DNA from: Lachnospiraceae bacterium
Lineage (GTDB): Bacteria > Bacillota > Clostridia > Lachnospirales > Lachnospiraceae
Assembly (NCBI GenBank): GCA_003489085.1
Contig: DNJM01000049.1
Location: forward strand, 1-22,408
Reading direction: 5' to 3'
Length of the DNA stretch: 22,408 nucleotides
Shown: one piece after another, positions 13,647 to 22,194 of the stretch
How positions within the stretch are numbered: position 1 is the first letter of the stretch
How the letters are laid out: every line of letters begins with the position of its first letter
Program-made: the position numbers and the translations under genes
Notes under the pieces: model-generated
What the model was told of the DNA's origin: nothing
The model's database searches: none
Seen by the model: the letters and a program-made list of their open reading frames with translations, nothing else

Positions 13647-14402
13647 CTATTTCTTAATAAAGTTTAAGAACTGCCGAACTCTTTCATTTTCAGGATGATC
13701 GATGATTTCTTCGGGAGTTCCATCTGCCGCGATGCGGCCGCCATCCATGAAGAGAACCCGCGTTGCAACTTCACGTGCAAATCCAATCTCATGTGTTACC
13801 AGGAGCATTGTTGTTCCTTCTTCTGCAAGTGACTTAATAGTATTCAGTACCTCACCTACCAGCTCCGGATCCAATGCCGATGTTGGCTCATCAAATAGCA
13901 GCACATTCGGATTTACTGCAAGAGCACGCGCAATACCTACTCTCTGCTGCTGCCCGCCGGAGAGCTTGGACGGATAAAAATCCTTTCTTTCAAGCATTCC
14001 GACTCTCTTTAACAGATCAAGAGAAATCTTTTCTGCTTCCGCCTTCGGCTTCTTCTGTACCTGTATAAGCGCTTCCATTACATTTTCAAGAGCTGTCTTA
14101 TTTTTAAACAGATTGTAACCCTGGAAAACCATAGAAGAATGTTTCCGAAGTTCAATAACCTCTTTCTTGGTATGCTTCTCTGCGTCCACCCGAAGGCCTC
14201 CGATTTCAATGATTCCCTTTGTCGGAACCGTCAGATAATTAAGACATCTCAACAGTGTGGATTTTCCGGTTCCCGAAGGACCCAGGATTGCAATAACTTC
14301 ATTTTTATTAACTGTAAGATTGATATCCTTCAGAACCTTCGTTTCTGTATCGAATTCCTTATACAGATGCTCAACCTTAACCATTGGTGTTTCTGTTCCC
14401 AT
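13647..14402 (-). CDS. Polar amino acid ABC transporter, ATP-binding protein
   Basis: This 251-residue ABC ATPase of the GlnQ/ArtP/TcyC type powers import by the permease and binding protein upstream. Motifs are complete: Walker A GPSGTGKST (about residues 41-49), Q-loop VFQGYNLF, signature LSGGQQQRVGIARAL, Walker B VLLFDEPTSALDPE, and H-loop LVTHE. The length and the FQxxNLF loop are typical of amino-acid importers. The start at 14402 has GAGGG six bases upstream. It is the last gene of the operon, 28 bases after the binding-protein stop, and is followed by a strong terminator at 13600-13640. Confidence 0.96.
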   Translation of the reverse strand: MGTETPMVKVEHLYKEFDTETKVLKDINLTVNKNEVIAILGPSGTGKSTLLRCLNYLTVPTKGIIEIGGLRVDAEKHTKKEVIELRKHSSMVFQGYNLFKNKTALENVMEALIQVQKKPKAEAEKISLDLLKRVGMLERKDFYPSKLSGGQQQRVGIARALAVNPNVLLFDEPTSALDPELVGEVLNTIKSLAEEGTTMLLVTHEIGFAREVATRVLFMDGGRIAADGTPEEIIDHPENERVRQFLNFIKK

Positions 14403-14430
14403 AGTTTCCCTCGATCTTCCTGACTTTATA

Positions 14431-15291
14431 TTATTTCTGAATTAACTGTGTCATGTCTGCAAACATCCACTTCTCAGTGATCTTTGCAATGGTTCCATCA
14501 TCCAGCATATCCTGGATTACCTTGTCCAGCTCTTCGCAGATTGCTTCGCCTCTTTCTGTTTTTGTACAAAAATATGCAACATTATTTGCAAGAAGGTTTT
14601 CTTCCAGGAAACGGAAGGAAATCGTATCATTGTAATGTGTAAAGTTATTTACATTTGTTGTTGTATTTGCATAAGCATCCAGTCTTCCAAGGTTCAGATC
14701 ATTCATACCAACGGAGCTGTCTTCATAAAGAACAACCTCGAAGCCGATTTCCTCTGCCATCTGTTCGATAATTGTCTGAGCTGCCTGTCCATTCGTACAG
14801 CCTACCTTCTTCCCTGCAAGATCATCAAATTTATAAATATCTTCATTGGACTCTGCTACGATGATGCACTGTGCATCTCCATAATACGGGATCGTTGCAT
14901 TATATTTCTCTGTTCTTTCTTCCTTTACTGCCCAGCAGTTAGCAGATACATCTGCACGCTCGGTATCCAGTTCTCCCCAGATTGCATCGAAAGCAGCGCG
15001 CTTTACTTCGACTTTCCATCCGGTACGCTCTTCAATCTCAGCCCACATCTCTGCGTCAATACCGGTCCATGTTCCATCATCTGCAAGTAAGCTGTATGGC
15101 TCGCCTGATCCGGCTGTTACAACAACAACCTTATCAATTTCCGTACTCTCACCGGCTGTTTCTTCATCCTTTTTTTCTTCTGAAGATTCCTTCTTCGTTG
15201 TGTCCTCTGAATCAGAACTCTTTCCGCATCCTGCTACCGCCGCTACAGTCATCATAGCTACAAGCATTGCTGCTAATACACGTTTTTTCAT
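14431..15291 (-). CDS. Amino-acid-type ABC transporter substrate-binding lipoprotein
   Basis: This extracellular solute-binding protein of family 3 has 286 residues. A lipoprotein signal peptide ends in AAVAGC with Cys22 as the lipidation site. An acidic Ser/Glu/Lys linker follows (about 24-52). The ligand-binding domain contains GEPYSLLADDGTWTGIDAEMWAEI, a pattern shared with cystine and polar amino-acid binders. The DLAGKKVGCTNGQAAQTIIE and IQDMLDDGTIAKITEKWM segments are typical of the family's second lobe and C-terminus. The usual substrate arginine in the first lobe is not obvious, so the ligand cannot be named. AGGAGG lies about 10 bases upstream of the ATG. The gene lies between permease and ATPase. 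Confidence 0.93.
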   Translation of the reverse strand: MKKRVLAAMLVAMMTVAAVAGCGKSSDSEDTTKKESSEEKKDEETAGESTEIDKVVVVTAGSGEPYSLLADDGTWTGIDAEMWAEIEERTGWKVEVKRAAFDAIWGELDTERADVSANCWAVKEERTEKYNATIPYYGDAQCIIVAESNEDIYKFDDLAGKKVGCTNGQAAQTIIEQMAEEIGFEVVLYEDSSVGMNDLNLGRLDAYANTTTNVNNFTHYNDTISFRFLEENLLANNVAYFCTKTERGEAICEELDKVIQDMLDDGTIAKITEKWMFADMTQLIQK

Positions 15292-15363
15292 GATACATGT
15301 TCCTCCTGTAATATTAATAAATGAATATTTATCTTAAACGGTTCTCCGTCAAGATCGATAAGC

Positions 15364-16026
15364 TTAATACATACTTGCGCATTTCTTCTCAAGAAGCTTA
15401 TGTAAGATTCCAAGTACAAAGATAATTACCCAGTAGATCAACATAACTGCAGCATAAATTTCAAAATACCGGAAGGTTTTTGCTCCTTCAATTTTTGCTG
15501 CACCCATGATATCCGGCACACCCAACATGAAAGCAAGTGAAGTTGTCTTGATCAGATTGATTACATCATTGAAGATTGGTGGAAGTGCCACACGAACTGC
15601 CTGCGGAATAATGATCCGGGTAATCAATTGGAAATTCGTCATCCCAAGCGAATATGCCGCTTCCTTTTGCCCTTCGTCTACGGAAAGCAGCGCTCCCCGA
15701 ATACTCTCGGACATAAAAGCCCCCATATTTAAACTCATAACAACCGAAACCGCAATCAGCGGGGTCATATTACGAATCATAGCACTATACAAAGCAAGAC
15801 CATAATAGAAGAAATAAAGCTGTGCCACGATCGGGGTACCACGCATAATGGATACATAGACTCTTGTGAGCTGATAGAATCCTCCCACCTTGTAATAGCT
15901 GATAATCGCAACGACAACACCAACCAGAAGTGCAAATATTGTCGAAACAATGGTCAGTTCAAAGGTAACATTTACCTTGCTTCCGATAATCGGAAGGATC
16001 TCCATAAAGTAACTGATTTTGAACAT
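15364..16026 (-). CDS. Amino acid ABC transporter permease
   Basis: This 220-residue inner-membrane permease of the HisM/GlnP family has about five membrane helices. The N-terminal helix precedes VNVTFELTIVSTIFALLVGVVVAII; the family segment YVSIMRGTPIVAQLYFFYYGL is intact; and the EAA loop that docks the ATPase reads EAAYSLGMTNFQLITRIIIPQAVRVALPP with its conserved Gly. ATG 16026 is used because family similarity begins there (MFKISYFMEILP) and GGAG lies eight bases upstream; the frame extends open to 16113 but through an inverted repeat. It probably acts as a homodimer, since only one permease gene is present. Confidence 0.95.
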   Translation of the reverse strand: MFKISYFMEILPIIGSKVNVTFELTIVSTIFALLVGVVVAIISYYKVGGFYQLTRVYVSIMRGTPIVAQLYFFYYGLALYSAMIRNMTPLIAVSVVMSLNMGAFMSESIRGALLSVDEGQKEAAYSLGMTNFQLITRIIIPQAVRVALPPIFNDVINLIKTTSLAFMLGVPDIMGAAKIEGAKTFRYFEIYAAVMLIYWVIIFVLGILHKLLEKKCASMY

Positions 16027-16059
16027 CTTCTTCACTCCGCATTTCTTATTTTTAAACGT

Positions 16060-16117
16060 GTCAGTGCCAGTGTACAGAGTCCTTTCGGCCATATTTTCTC
16101 TGTACACTGGCACCGAC
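16060..16117. repeat. 20-bp inverted repeat between the amidohydrolase and permease genes
   Basis: The arms 16060-16079 and 16098-16117 are complementary at 19 of 20 positions around an 18-base loop. The core arm word is GCCAGTGTACAGAG. No T-run follows on either strand, so it does not look like a normal terminator. It could be an RNA processing or stability element, an operator, or a small palindromic repeat that also occurs elsewhere. Confidence 0.75.
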
Positions 16118-16191
16118 TGACTACATGAACTAAATTAATTTTATTCCCAAACTTTAGTTCTGTCTAATTGTTTATTTCAATAATTTTATTA

Positions 16192-17394
16192 CTAATATCT
16201 ATTACCCGAAAGATAATTCAAAACCAGATTAGCAAATACTGCCGCCGTCGGCGCCAATACCTCTTCTGCAATCTCAAAAATCGGACTGTGCAATCCGAAT
16301 TTTCCTTCCGTCCGGTCTGTCCCAATCCCAACAAACATATAGCATCCCGGTACACGGCTGCTGTATTCTGAAAAATTCTCGCCGCCCAGGTGCTTTTTGT
16401 CGATGATATAGCAGTTTCCCTCTCCCAGGATCTCCTCCGCACTCGCTTTGCAAAGGGCAATCATTTCGGGATCATTTTCTACAGCCGCTCCTCCGATATT
16501 CACATGAAGCTCATAGTTCGCCTTGTGCATAGCCGTAATATTAGCCGTAACATTTTCAATCTCCTCTGCGATCTGCTTCATAACGCTCATCTCCGTCGCA
16601 CGAATCGTACCATTCATCGTACACGTATCCGGGATAATATTTCCTGCATCCCCGGCATGAATCGCACCGATTGAAATGACCCTCGGTTCTACAGAATCAA
16701 TATTTTCAGCTACTACCCCCTGCAGTGCAGAATAGATCTGCATTGCCACTGTAATCGGATTGATACACTGATACGGCCAGGAGCCATGTCCGCCTTTTCC
16801 GATAATTTTAAGAGAAAATCCTCCCGGACAGCCAAATGCATACTTCGCGGCAATTCCGATCTGGCCTGCCCTTACCGTCGGCCAGGCATGCGCTGCAAAT
16901 ACAGCGTCTACATGCGGATTTTCAAGAATATGGTCCTTTTCAATCAGCGCAGTCGCTCCCTTCCCACATTCTTCTCCCGGCTGGAAAACGAATTTCACCG
17001 TTCCACAAAACTCCTCCCGGAGTCCGCTTAAAACCATGGCCGTCCCCAGAATCCATGCTGCGTGTGCATCGTGTCCACAGGCATGCATTCTCCCTGGGTT
17101 CTGCGATCTGAACTCCACGTCCAGCTGTTCCTCAATCGGAAGTGCATCGATATCTGCCCGCACCATGACACATTTCCCCGGGCCTTTTTTACCTTCCAGA
17201 ATACCTACCACTCCGGTTCCCTCGGCCATATTCTCATATACGGTCATGGCGGGGATTTTTTTCAACGTTTCTGCAATAATTTCTGCAGTTTCTACCTCCC
17301 TAAGAGCCAGCTCTGGATGCTGATGCAGTCTTCGACGGATCTGTATTAACTCTTCCTCTACTTCTTTTGCAATGTTACGTACGTCTTTTTTCAT
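16192..17394 (-). CDS. M20-family amidohydrolase (N-acyl amino acid deacylase type)
   Basis: This 400-residue cytoplasmic metallopeptidase of the M20D aminoacylase/hippurate hydrolase type cleaves amide-linked acyl groups from amino acids. Motifs: RRRLHQHPELALREVETA (residues 21-37), VRADIDALPIEEQ (78-90), the metal site MHACGHDAHAA (C106, H108), QPGEECGKGA (E141, E142), AAHAWP (H169), the dimerisation-domain segment GKGGHGSWPYQCINP, and the C-terminal ligand segment HLGGENFSEY. ATG 17394 is chosen because AAGGAA lies upstream and similarity starts there; the open frame reaches 17460. It lies directly upstream of the importer genes. This recalls the B. subtilis yxe and snd/tcy clusters, where an M20 enzyme deacylates the imported compound. 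Substrate unknown. Confidence 0.93.
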   Translation of the reverse strand: MKKDVRNIAKEVEEELIQIRRRLHQHPELALREVETAEIIAETLKKIPAMTVYENMAEGTGVVGILEGKKGPGKCVMVRADIDALPIEEQLDVEFRSQNPGRMHACGHDAHAAWILGTAMVLSGLREEFCGTVKFVFQPGEECGKGATALIEKDHILENPHVDAVFAAHAWPTVRAGQIGIAAKYAFGCPGGFSLKIIGKGGHGSWPYQCINPITVAMQIYSALQGVVAENIDSVEPRVISIGAIHAGDAGNIIPDTCTMNGTIRATEMSVMKQIAEEIENVTANITAMHKANYELHVNIGGAAVENDPEMIALCKASAEEILGEGNCYIIDKKHLGGENFSEYSSRVPGCYMFVGIGTDRTEGKFGLHSPIFEIAEEVLAPTAAVFANLVLNYLSGNRY

Positions 17395-17469
17395 CAGTTG
17401 TTTCCTTTCTCTGCCAAAATGTACTCCATTGCCAATTTCCCTTATTTGAGTGTAACACAATTCTCAGAC

Positions 17470-20028
17470 TTATATTAAATATCTTTTCAATAAATGGTTC
17501 AATTTCGTAATGTCAATCGGCTTTGCTATGTGGTCATTCATACCGCACTTCAGGCAATTCTGTACATCCTCGGAAAAGGCATCCGCACTCATAGCTATAA
17601 TCGGAACAGAGACAGCGTCCGCACGATCCAGCGCCCGAATGGCTTTCGTGGCCTCATATCCTGTCATATGCGGCATTCGTATATCCATAAGAATGGCGTC
17701 ATAATAACCCTCCGGAGACGTCCGGAACTTATCCAGACACACCTGGCCGTCTTCCGCCCATTCCAGCTTCACGCCCAGATCGGAAAGCAATTCACTTGCA
17801 ACCTCCCAGTTAAGCTCATTATCCTCGGCAAGCAGGATGCGCCGTCCGGACAGATCAATGTCCCCCTCATCCGCCTGATCCTGCTCTGTTCCAATATCCA
17901 TATATTTACATAGAGCATGATACAGAGTAGATTTAAAAAGCGGTTTGGAAATGAACCCATCAATACCTGCTTCGCGGGCCTCCGCTTCACATTCGCTCCA
18001 GTCGTATGCAGAAATCAGTAAAATCGGCACGTCACACCCCAGATTACGCCGGATTTCCCTTGCAATCTGAATGCCATCCATGCCAGGCAGCTTCCAGTCC
18101 AGCAGAATGATCTGATAATCTTCTCCCTTTCTGTGGCGTTGGAGTACCCGTTCCAGCGCCTCTTCTCCGCTCAATGTCCATTCCGCATTGATTCCGATGG
18201 ACTTCAGCGTGTCCATGGCGATCTCACATAACGCTCTGTCATCATCGACTACCAGCATATTCCAGGCAGGAAGAACCATATCTGTTTCTACTATATCCAC
18301 TTTTTCGCAGTCAAACGTGAGATGGAATTCCGTTCCTTTCCCCGGTTCACTCTGTATATCGATAGTTCCATCCATGGCATCCACGATGTACTTTGTAATC
18401 GCCATTCCCAGACCGGCGCCTTCTGTCTTATGTACTCTGGCTTCATCCGCGCGGCTATAGGATTCGTATATTCTGTCCAGAAATTCCTGCGACATACCGA
18501 TGCCATTATCCTTGACCCTGATATGAATGCGGACATAGCTTTCTCCCTTCGGAGAAGCTTCCTCGGTACAGGATAATTGTATGGAGCCGCCCTCCGGCGT
18601 ATACTTCGTTGCATTCGATAAAAGATTCAGAAGGACCTGGTTCAGGCGCACGCCATCGCACCACACATCCTCCGCCAGGATATTTTCCACATGTATGTGA
18701 AAGGTCTGCTTCTTTGTCTTCACCTGCGGCTGCATAATGCTGACAATTCCTTCCATCACTTCTTTAAGTGAAATGCGCTCGATTGTCAGAGCTAATTTGC
18801 CGCTTTCAATCTTAGACATATCCAGAATATCATTAATCAGGCCCAACAGATGCTTGCTCGACAATGCAATTTTTCTAAGACAATCCTGTACCTGTTCCCG
18901 GTTGTCCATGTGGGCCGAGGCAATCGCAGTCATACCTACAATGGCATTCATAGGCGTCCGGATATCATGACTCATATTCGCCAGAAATTCACTTTTGGCC
19001 CGATTCGCTTCCATAGCCTCCTTCCGGGCTTTCTCCAGTTCCCGCACATGCGCATTGATAATGCCGAAATACCGAAGGAAAATTAATGACAGGAGGATTA
19101 AAATCGCAACGCAGGACAGCATTGTCATGATCATACGTTGATTGCTCAGCGTATTCATGATACTGTCCAGGATACTATACGGCATTACGGACACCAGATA
19201 CCACTCCGAATGGGGCAATGCCTTTCCATAGATCTGCTGTCTGACTCCATTGACTTCTAATGTTGCAGTATACTCCTGGTCATTCTTCAGTGCCGCGCTA
19301 AATTCTGCAATCACATCTTTCCCGGCGGAATTCTCCTCCGAAGAAGCAAGCCGCTCTTGCAGCTCTTCAAAAAAGCTCAGCAGCTCCATGTTGGAGTTCT
19401 GTATGACAAAGCTGCCGTCTAATCTGATAATATGATAATATACGATCTGATCATCATTTTCCAGGCCAAGGAAACTGGTAATATATTCCAGCGGTACGGC
19501 GGCTATCAGACCAATGCTTTTTTCTCCGTTCTGCATAGGATAGCCGGCGTTCACTCCGAACAATACCACTTCATTTCCGGCGGCATCCGTTCCCACTGCA
19601 ACTCTGTGTTCTCCCTGTAATAAGGCGCCTAAAAAGGCCTCCGGGTTAATCGGTTGTATGGATTGTCCGTAGAGCGTTTCAAAGTCTCCCTCCTCAGAAC
19701 AAAGCGCTAAATAATCGAAATCTCTGATCTGTGTCCTGTAAACGAGTTCCTCATATAGCCTCTCCTTATCGCCAAACTCCGGTAAAACAGCAGATACAAT
19801 ACCATCTACCTGACTAAAACGCAGCTCAATGACAGATTCAAAGTGGCTGGACATTTGCTCATTCATTCCGGACATGTAGATTTTTCCGATGTCGTAAACA
19901 GCATTATCACTCTTTCGATTCATATAAATTGCGAGCACGCTGAATATAGCAATACTAAAGATCAAAAGCGCACTGAAACTGATTTTCAGAAATTGCATGG
20001 AAGAATTCTTCTTTTTACTGCTGCTCAT
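17470..20028 (-). CDS. Membrane hybrid sensor histidine kinase with two receiver domains
   Basis: This 852-residue protein has a membrane helix at about 14-35, an extracytoplasmic sensor region of about 260 residues (Cache-like by size and layout), a second helix at about 297-319, and a short coiled coil. The HisKA domain has the phospho-site SHDIRTPMNAI (His354). The HATPase_c has N472 (LLSNATKYTP), DNGIGM and GAGLGMAI. There are two receivers: REC1 (about 590-705, Asp644 in LLDWKLPGMDG, Lys695) and REC2 (about 730-850, Asp781 in LMDIRMPHMTGYEA). No HPt domain is fused; the upstream gene supplies one. ATG 20028 is chosen over 20064 because GAGGAG lies eight bases upstream. It overlaps the end of the HPt gene by 14 bases, so the two are probably translationally coupled. 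Confidence 0.94.
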   Translation of the reverse strand: MSSSKKKNSSMQFLKISFSALLIFSIAIFSVLAIYMNRKSDNAVYDIGKIYMSGMNEQMSSHFESVIELRFSQVDGIVSAVLPEFGDKERLYEELVYRTQIRDFDYLALCSEEGDFETLYGQSIQPINPEAFLGALLQGEHRVAVGTDAAGNEVVLFGVNAGYPMQNGEKSIGLIAAVPLEYITSFLGLENDDQIVYYHIIRLDGSFVIQNSNMELLSFFEELQERLASSEENSAGKDVIAEFSAALKNDQEYTATLEVNGVRQQIYGKALPHSEWYLVSVMPYSILDSIMNTLSNQRMIMTMLSCVAILILLSLIFLRYFGIINAHVRELEKARKEAMEANRAKSEFLANMSHDIRTPMNAIVGMTAIASAHMDNREQVQDCLRKIALSSKHLLGLINDILDMSKIESGKLALTIERISLKEVMEGIVSIMQPQVKTKKQTFHIHVENILAEDVWCDGVRLNQVLLNLLSNATKYTPEGGSIQLSCTEEASPKGESYVRIHIRVKDNGIGMSQEFLDRIYESYSRADEARVHKTEGAGLGMAITKYIVDAMDGTIDIQSEPGKGTEFHLTFDCEKVDIVETDMVLPAWNMLVVDDDRALCEIAMDTLKSIGINAEWTLSGEEALERVLQRHRKGEDYQIILLDWKLPGMDGIQIAREIRRNLGCDVPILLISAYDWSECEAEAREAGIDGFISKPLFKSTLYHALCKYMDIGTEQDQADEGDIDLSGRRILLAEDNELNWEVASELLSDLGVKLEWAEDGQVCLDKFRTSPEGYYDAILMDIRMPHMTGYEATKAIRALDRADAVSVPIIAMSADAFSEDVQNCLKCGMNDHIAKPIDITKLNHLLKRYLI

Positions 20029-20395
20029 TAACTTGCTCCTCACAGGCTCTCTTGTATACTTCAATCGAATGGATAGTACGATAATAGTCCTCTGCTAATT
20101 GCGGCACCATATCGGCGGCTTTCTGACTATCATTCTCCTTTAACGCTTTTGTTGCCAGATAACTGCTTTCAAATAATCTGGTAAAAGAAAGGTTCTGGCA
20201 AATCCCTTTCAGTGTATGAACGGCTCTGAGAGCCTCCTCATAATCCTGGCTGCCCATAGCCATCTCAAACTGTTGAAAGCTTTTATCGTCCAAAAATTTA
20301 TACACGAATTTCTGAACCGTCTGTTCCCGACGTAATCTGCTCAGCACGTCGTCATAATCACCGCCAAAGCTTATGTAGCACTCCCTTAAATCCAT
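20015..20395 (-). CDS. Stand-alone HPt (histidine phosphotransfer) protein
   Basis: This 126-residue all-helical protein carries an HPt domain. The phospho-acceptor is His60 in RAVHTLKGICQNLSFTRL, the usual H-x-x-K-G-x-x-x-x-L pattern. HPt proteins shuttle phosphate between the receiver of a hybrid kinase and that of a response regulator. Here it sits between exactly those partners, 18 bases after the response regulator stop and overlapping the kinase start. AGGAGAGG lies about eight bases before the ATG. The first 25 residues (MDLRECYISFGGDYDDVLSRL) resemble the region before the domain in similar proteins of Clostridia. The C-terminal tail is Glu/Gln rich. Confidence 0.92.
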   Translation of the reverse strand: MDLRECYISFGGDYDDVLSRLRREQTVQKFVYKFLDDKSFQQFEMAMGSQDYEEALRAVHTLKGICQNLSFTRLFESSYLATKALKENDSQKAADMVPQLAEDYYRTIHSIEVYKRACEEQVNEQQ

Positions 20396-20413
20396 AACTC
20401 TATCCTCTCCTTT

Positions 20414-22045
20414 TTAAGTATTGTCCGCTTGCTCATCCAGAAAATATATCGCCACCTGGTTCTTCTCAATCTTTGCCAGGTACAGCATATTATCTGCCGT
20501 TTTAAAGAGCTTTCTCGGCATCTCCATTCCATATGCACCACCTACACTGACAGACACATGCAGCTCGGGCTGGTCGGCTATTGTCAGAGCCTCAACTGTA
20601 CTCCGGATACTTTCCAGCTTTTTCTCAAATACCTCGGCAGGTATGTTTCTAAATATAATCATAAACTCATCTCCGCCATAGCGGATCACGGAATCTGTCT
20701 TTCGTACGCAGGACAAAATCGCCTTCGCGATGCTTTGCAAAACGACGTCGCCTACATCGTGGCCATAATTATCATTAATCGATTTAAAGTTATCAACATC
20801 CATCATAACCAGCGCCTGGACTCTCTCGGTATCATGAAACTGCTCGTCATAATAACGCCGGCTAAAGACATTGGTCAGGGAATCCAGATATAATAATTCG
20901 TACCGCCGCTGCCGATTCGATAAGAAGGAATATTTCTCATCGGTAAAAAGCCTGTCGTAATCAATCTTACTTCTGATCTCCCGCATTTCTTTTGCTTCCT
21001 GTCCGGACAGAGGATTCACAATCACAGCGGCAAGGATATCCTCAATTTCCTGAAGGCACTGCAAAAGGACAGGATTAAAGACGCCGCATTGTCCTTCCTG
21101 AATCATTTTCATCGCTTCTTCGTGTGAATAAGCCTTCTTATAGCATCGATCACTGGTCAGGGCGTCATATACATCGGCCAGCGCAACTACCTGAGCAGAT
21201 ATCGGAATCTCCTCTCCCTTTAACCCATCCGGATAGCCTTTGCCGTCATACCTCTCATGATGCCACCGGCAGATCTCATAGGCTACCTGGATCAGCGTAT
21301 CCTGCTGCTGATCCGCCGGCAGATCCGCCAGCATCTCAGCGCCGATAAAGGTGTGCGTTTTCATTACTTCGAATTCTTCCGGCGTAAGCCGTCCGGGTTT
21401 ATTCAATATTTCATCCGGAATGGATATCTTCCCGATATCGTGCAGCGCAGAAGCCGTACTGATTAAAGCAATATCCGCTTTGGACAAGGGATATTGATCC
21501 GTATGCTGAATCAGCTGTCTTAATAAATATTCTGTAATCTCATTCACATGCTGTATATGAAGACCGCTCTCGCCATTACGGAATTCCACAATATGAGACA
21601 GAATGGAAATCATTGTCCTGCTGATTTTTTCCTGCTCGCGGAATTGTTCTTCGATAATCGATTCCAGATGCTGCTGCCTCGCATATAAACACATCGTATT
21701 AGCAATCCGGCGCTGAACAATCGCCGAATCAAAAGGACGGCTGATATAGTCGAAAGCGCCAAGATCGTAAGCCCGCTTGATATTCGCGGGAGAATCATCG
21801 GCAGAAATCATAATCACAGCAAAGGAATCATTCCAATGGTATCTGTTAATGTGGGCTAATACTTCAAATCCATCCATCTCAGGCATCATGATGTCCAAGA
21901 TGGCGGCGTCATAGTGTCCGGCCTCCAGGTAGGCCAACGCCTCCGCCCCGTCAAAAACCGCGTCCACGCTGTAGCGGTTCCCCTCCAGAATGGCGGTGAG
22001 CGCCCGGGAGAGAGAACGCTCGTCCTCTGCAAGCAGCAGCCGCAT
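20414..22045 (-). CDS. Response regulator with REC, HD-GYP and GGDEF domains (cyclic-di-GMP turnover)
   Basis: This 543-residue cytoplasmic output protein combines three domains. REC (1-120) has E7/D8, the phospho-acceptor Asp51 (ILDIMMPEMDG) and Ser81, but the conserved Lys is Arg103 (SRPFD). HD-GYP (about 140-340) has HDIGK (202-206), H-x-x-x-G (231-235), HHERYDGKGYPDG (262-274) and ADVYDALTSDR. GGDEF (about 383-540) has YGGDEF (456-461) and an intact inhibitory site RKTD (448-451). It can thus in principle both make and break cyclic-di-GMP. GGGGGAG lies upstream of the ATG. The first 50 codons are about 65% GC by hand count against about 48% in the preceding 150 bases beyond codon 63, and resemble an OmpR-type regulator rather than this family. 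See the junction entry. First gene of the phosphorelay operon. Confidence 0.93.
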   Translation of the reverse strand: MRLLLAEDERSLSRALTAILEGNRYSVDAVFDGAEALAYLEAGHYDAAILDIMMPEMDGFEVLAHINRYHWNDSFAVIMISADDSPANIKRAYDLGAFDYISRPFDSAIVQRRIANTMCLYARQQHLESIIEEQFREQEKISRTMISILSHIVEFRNGESGLHIQHVNEITEYLLRQLIQHTDQYPLSKADIALISTASALHDIGKISIPDEILNKPGRLTPEEFEVMKTHTFIGAEMLADLPADQQQDTLIQVAYEICRWHHERYDGKGYPDGLKGEEIPISAQVVALADVYDALTSDRCYKKAYSHEEAMKMIQEGQCGVFNPVLLQCLQEIEDILAAVIVNPLSGQEAKEMREIRSKIDYDRLFTDEKYSFLSNRQRRYELLYLDSLTNVFSRRYYDEQFHDTERVQALVMMDVDNFKSINDNYGHDVGDVVLQSIAKAILSCVRKTDSVIRYGGDEFMIIFRNIPAEVFEKKLESIRSTVEALTIADQPELHVSVSVGGAYGMEMPRKLFKTADNMLYLAKIEKNQVAIYFLDEQADNT

Positions 22046-22146
22046 GAAATCTCCCCCTCTCGGTCATAAAAGGTTTATCATCTGCATCATACCACAGGAA
22101 GGTGAACTCAACATGAACCCGGACGCATTTCTATTGAAACGGGAAC

Positions 22147-22169
22147 GGGGCGGGGATGTCCCCCGCCCC
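22147..22169 (-). terminator. GC-rich terminator-like hairpin after the aldo/keto reductase gene
   Basis: GGGGCGGGG (22147-22155) is perfectly complementary to CCCCGCCCC (22161-22169) around a 5-base loop, 26 bases after the reductase stop. The following minus-strand bases are only moderately T-rich (TTCCCGTTT), so termination is likely but not certain. Confidence 0.65.
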
Positions 22170-22194
22170 CCATATTACGGTTTTGTATTTGTGG

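Noticed and set aside
15333..15353. Small stem (CTT..ACGG / CCGT..AAG) between permease and binding-protein genes
   Set aside because: Short, interrupted and without a T-run; could be chance.
16027..16113. N-terminal extension of the permease by 29 residues
   Set aside because: The extension runs through the inverted repeat and lacks a ribosome site; ATG 16026 fits the family start.
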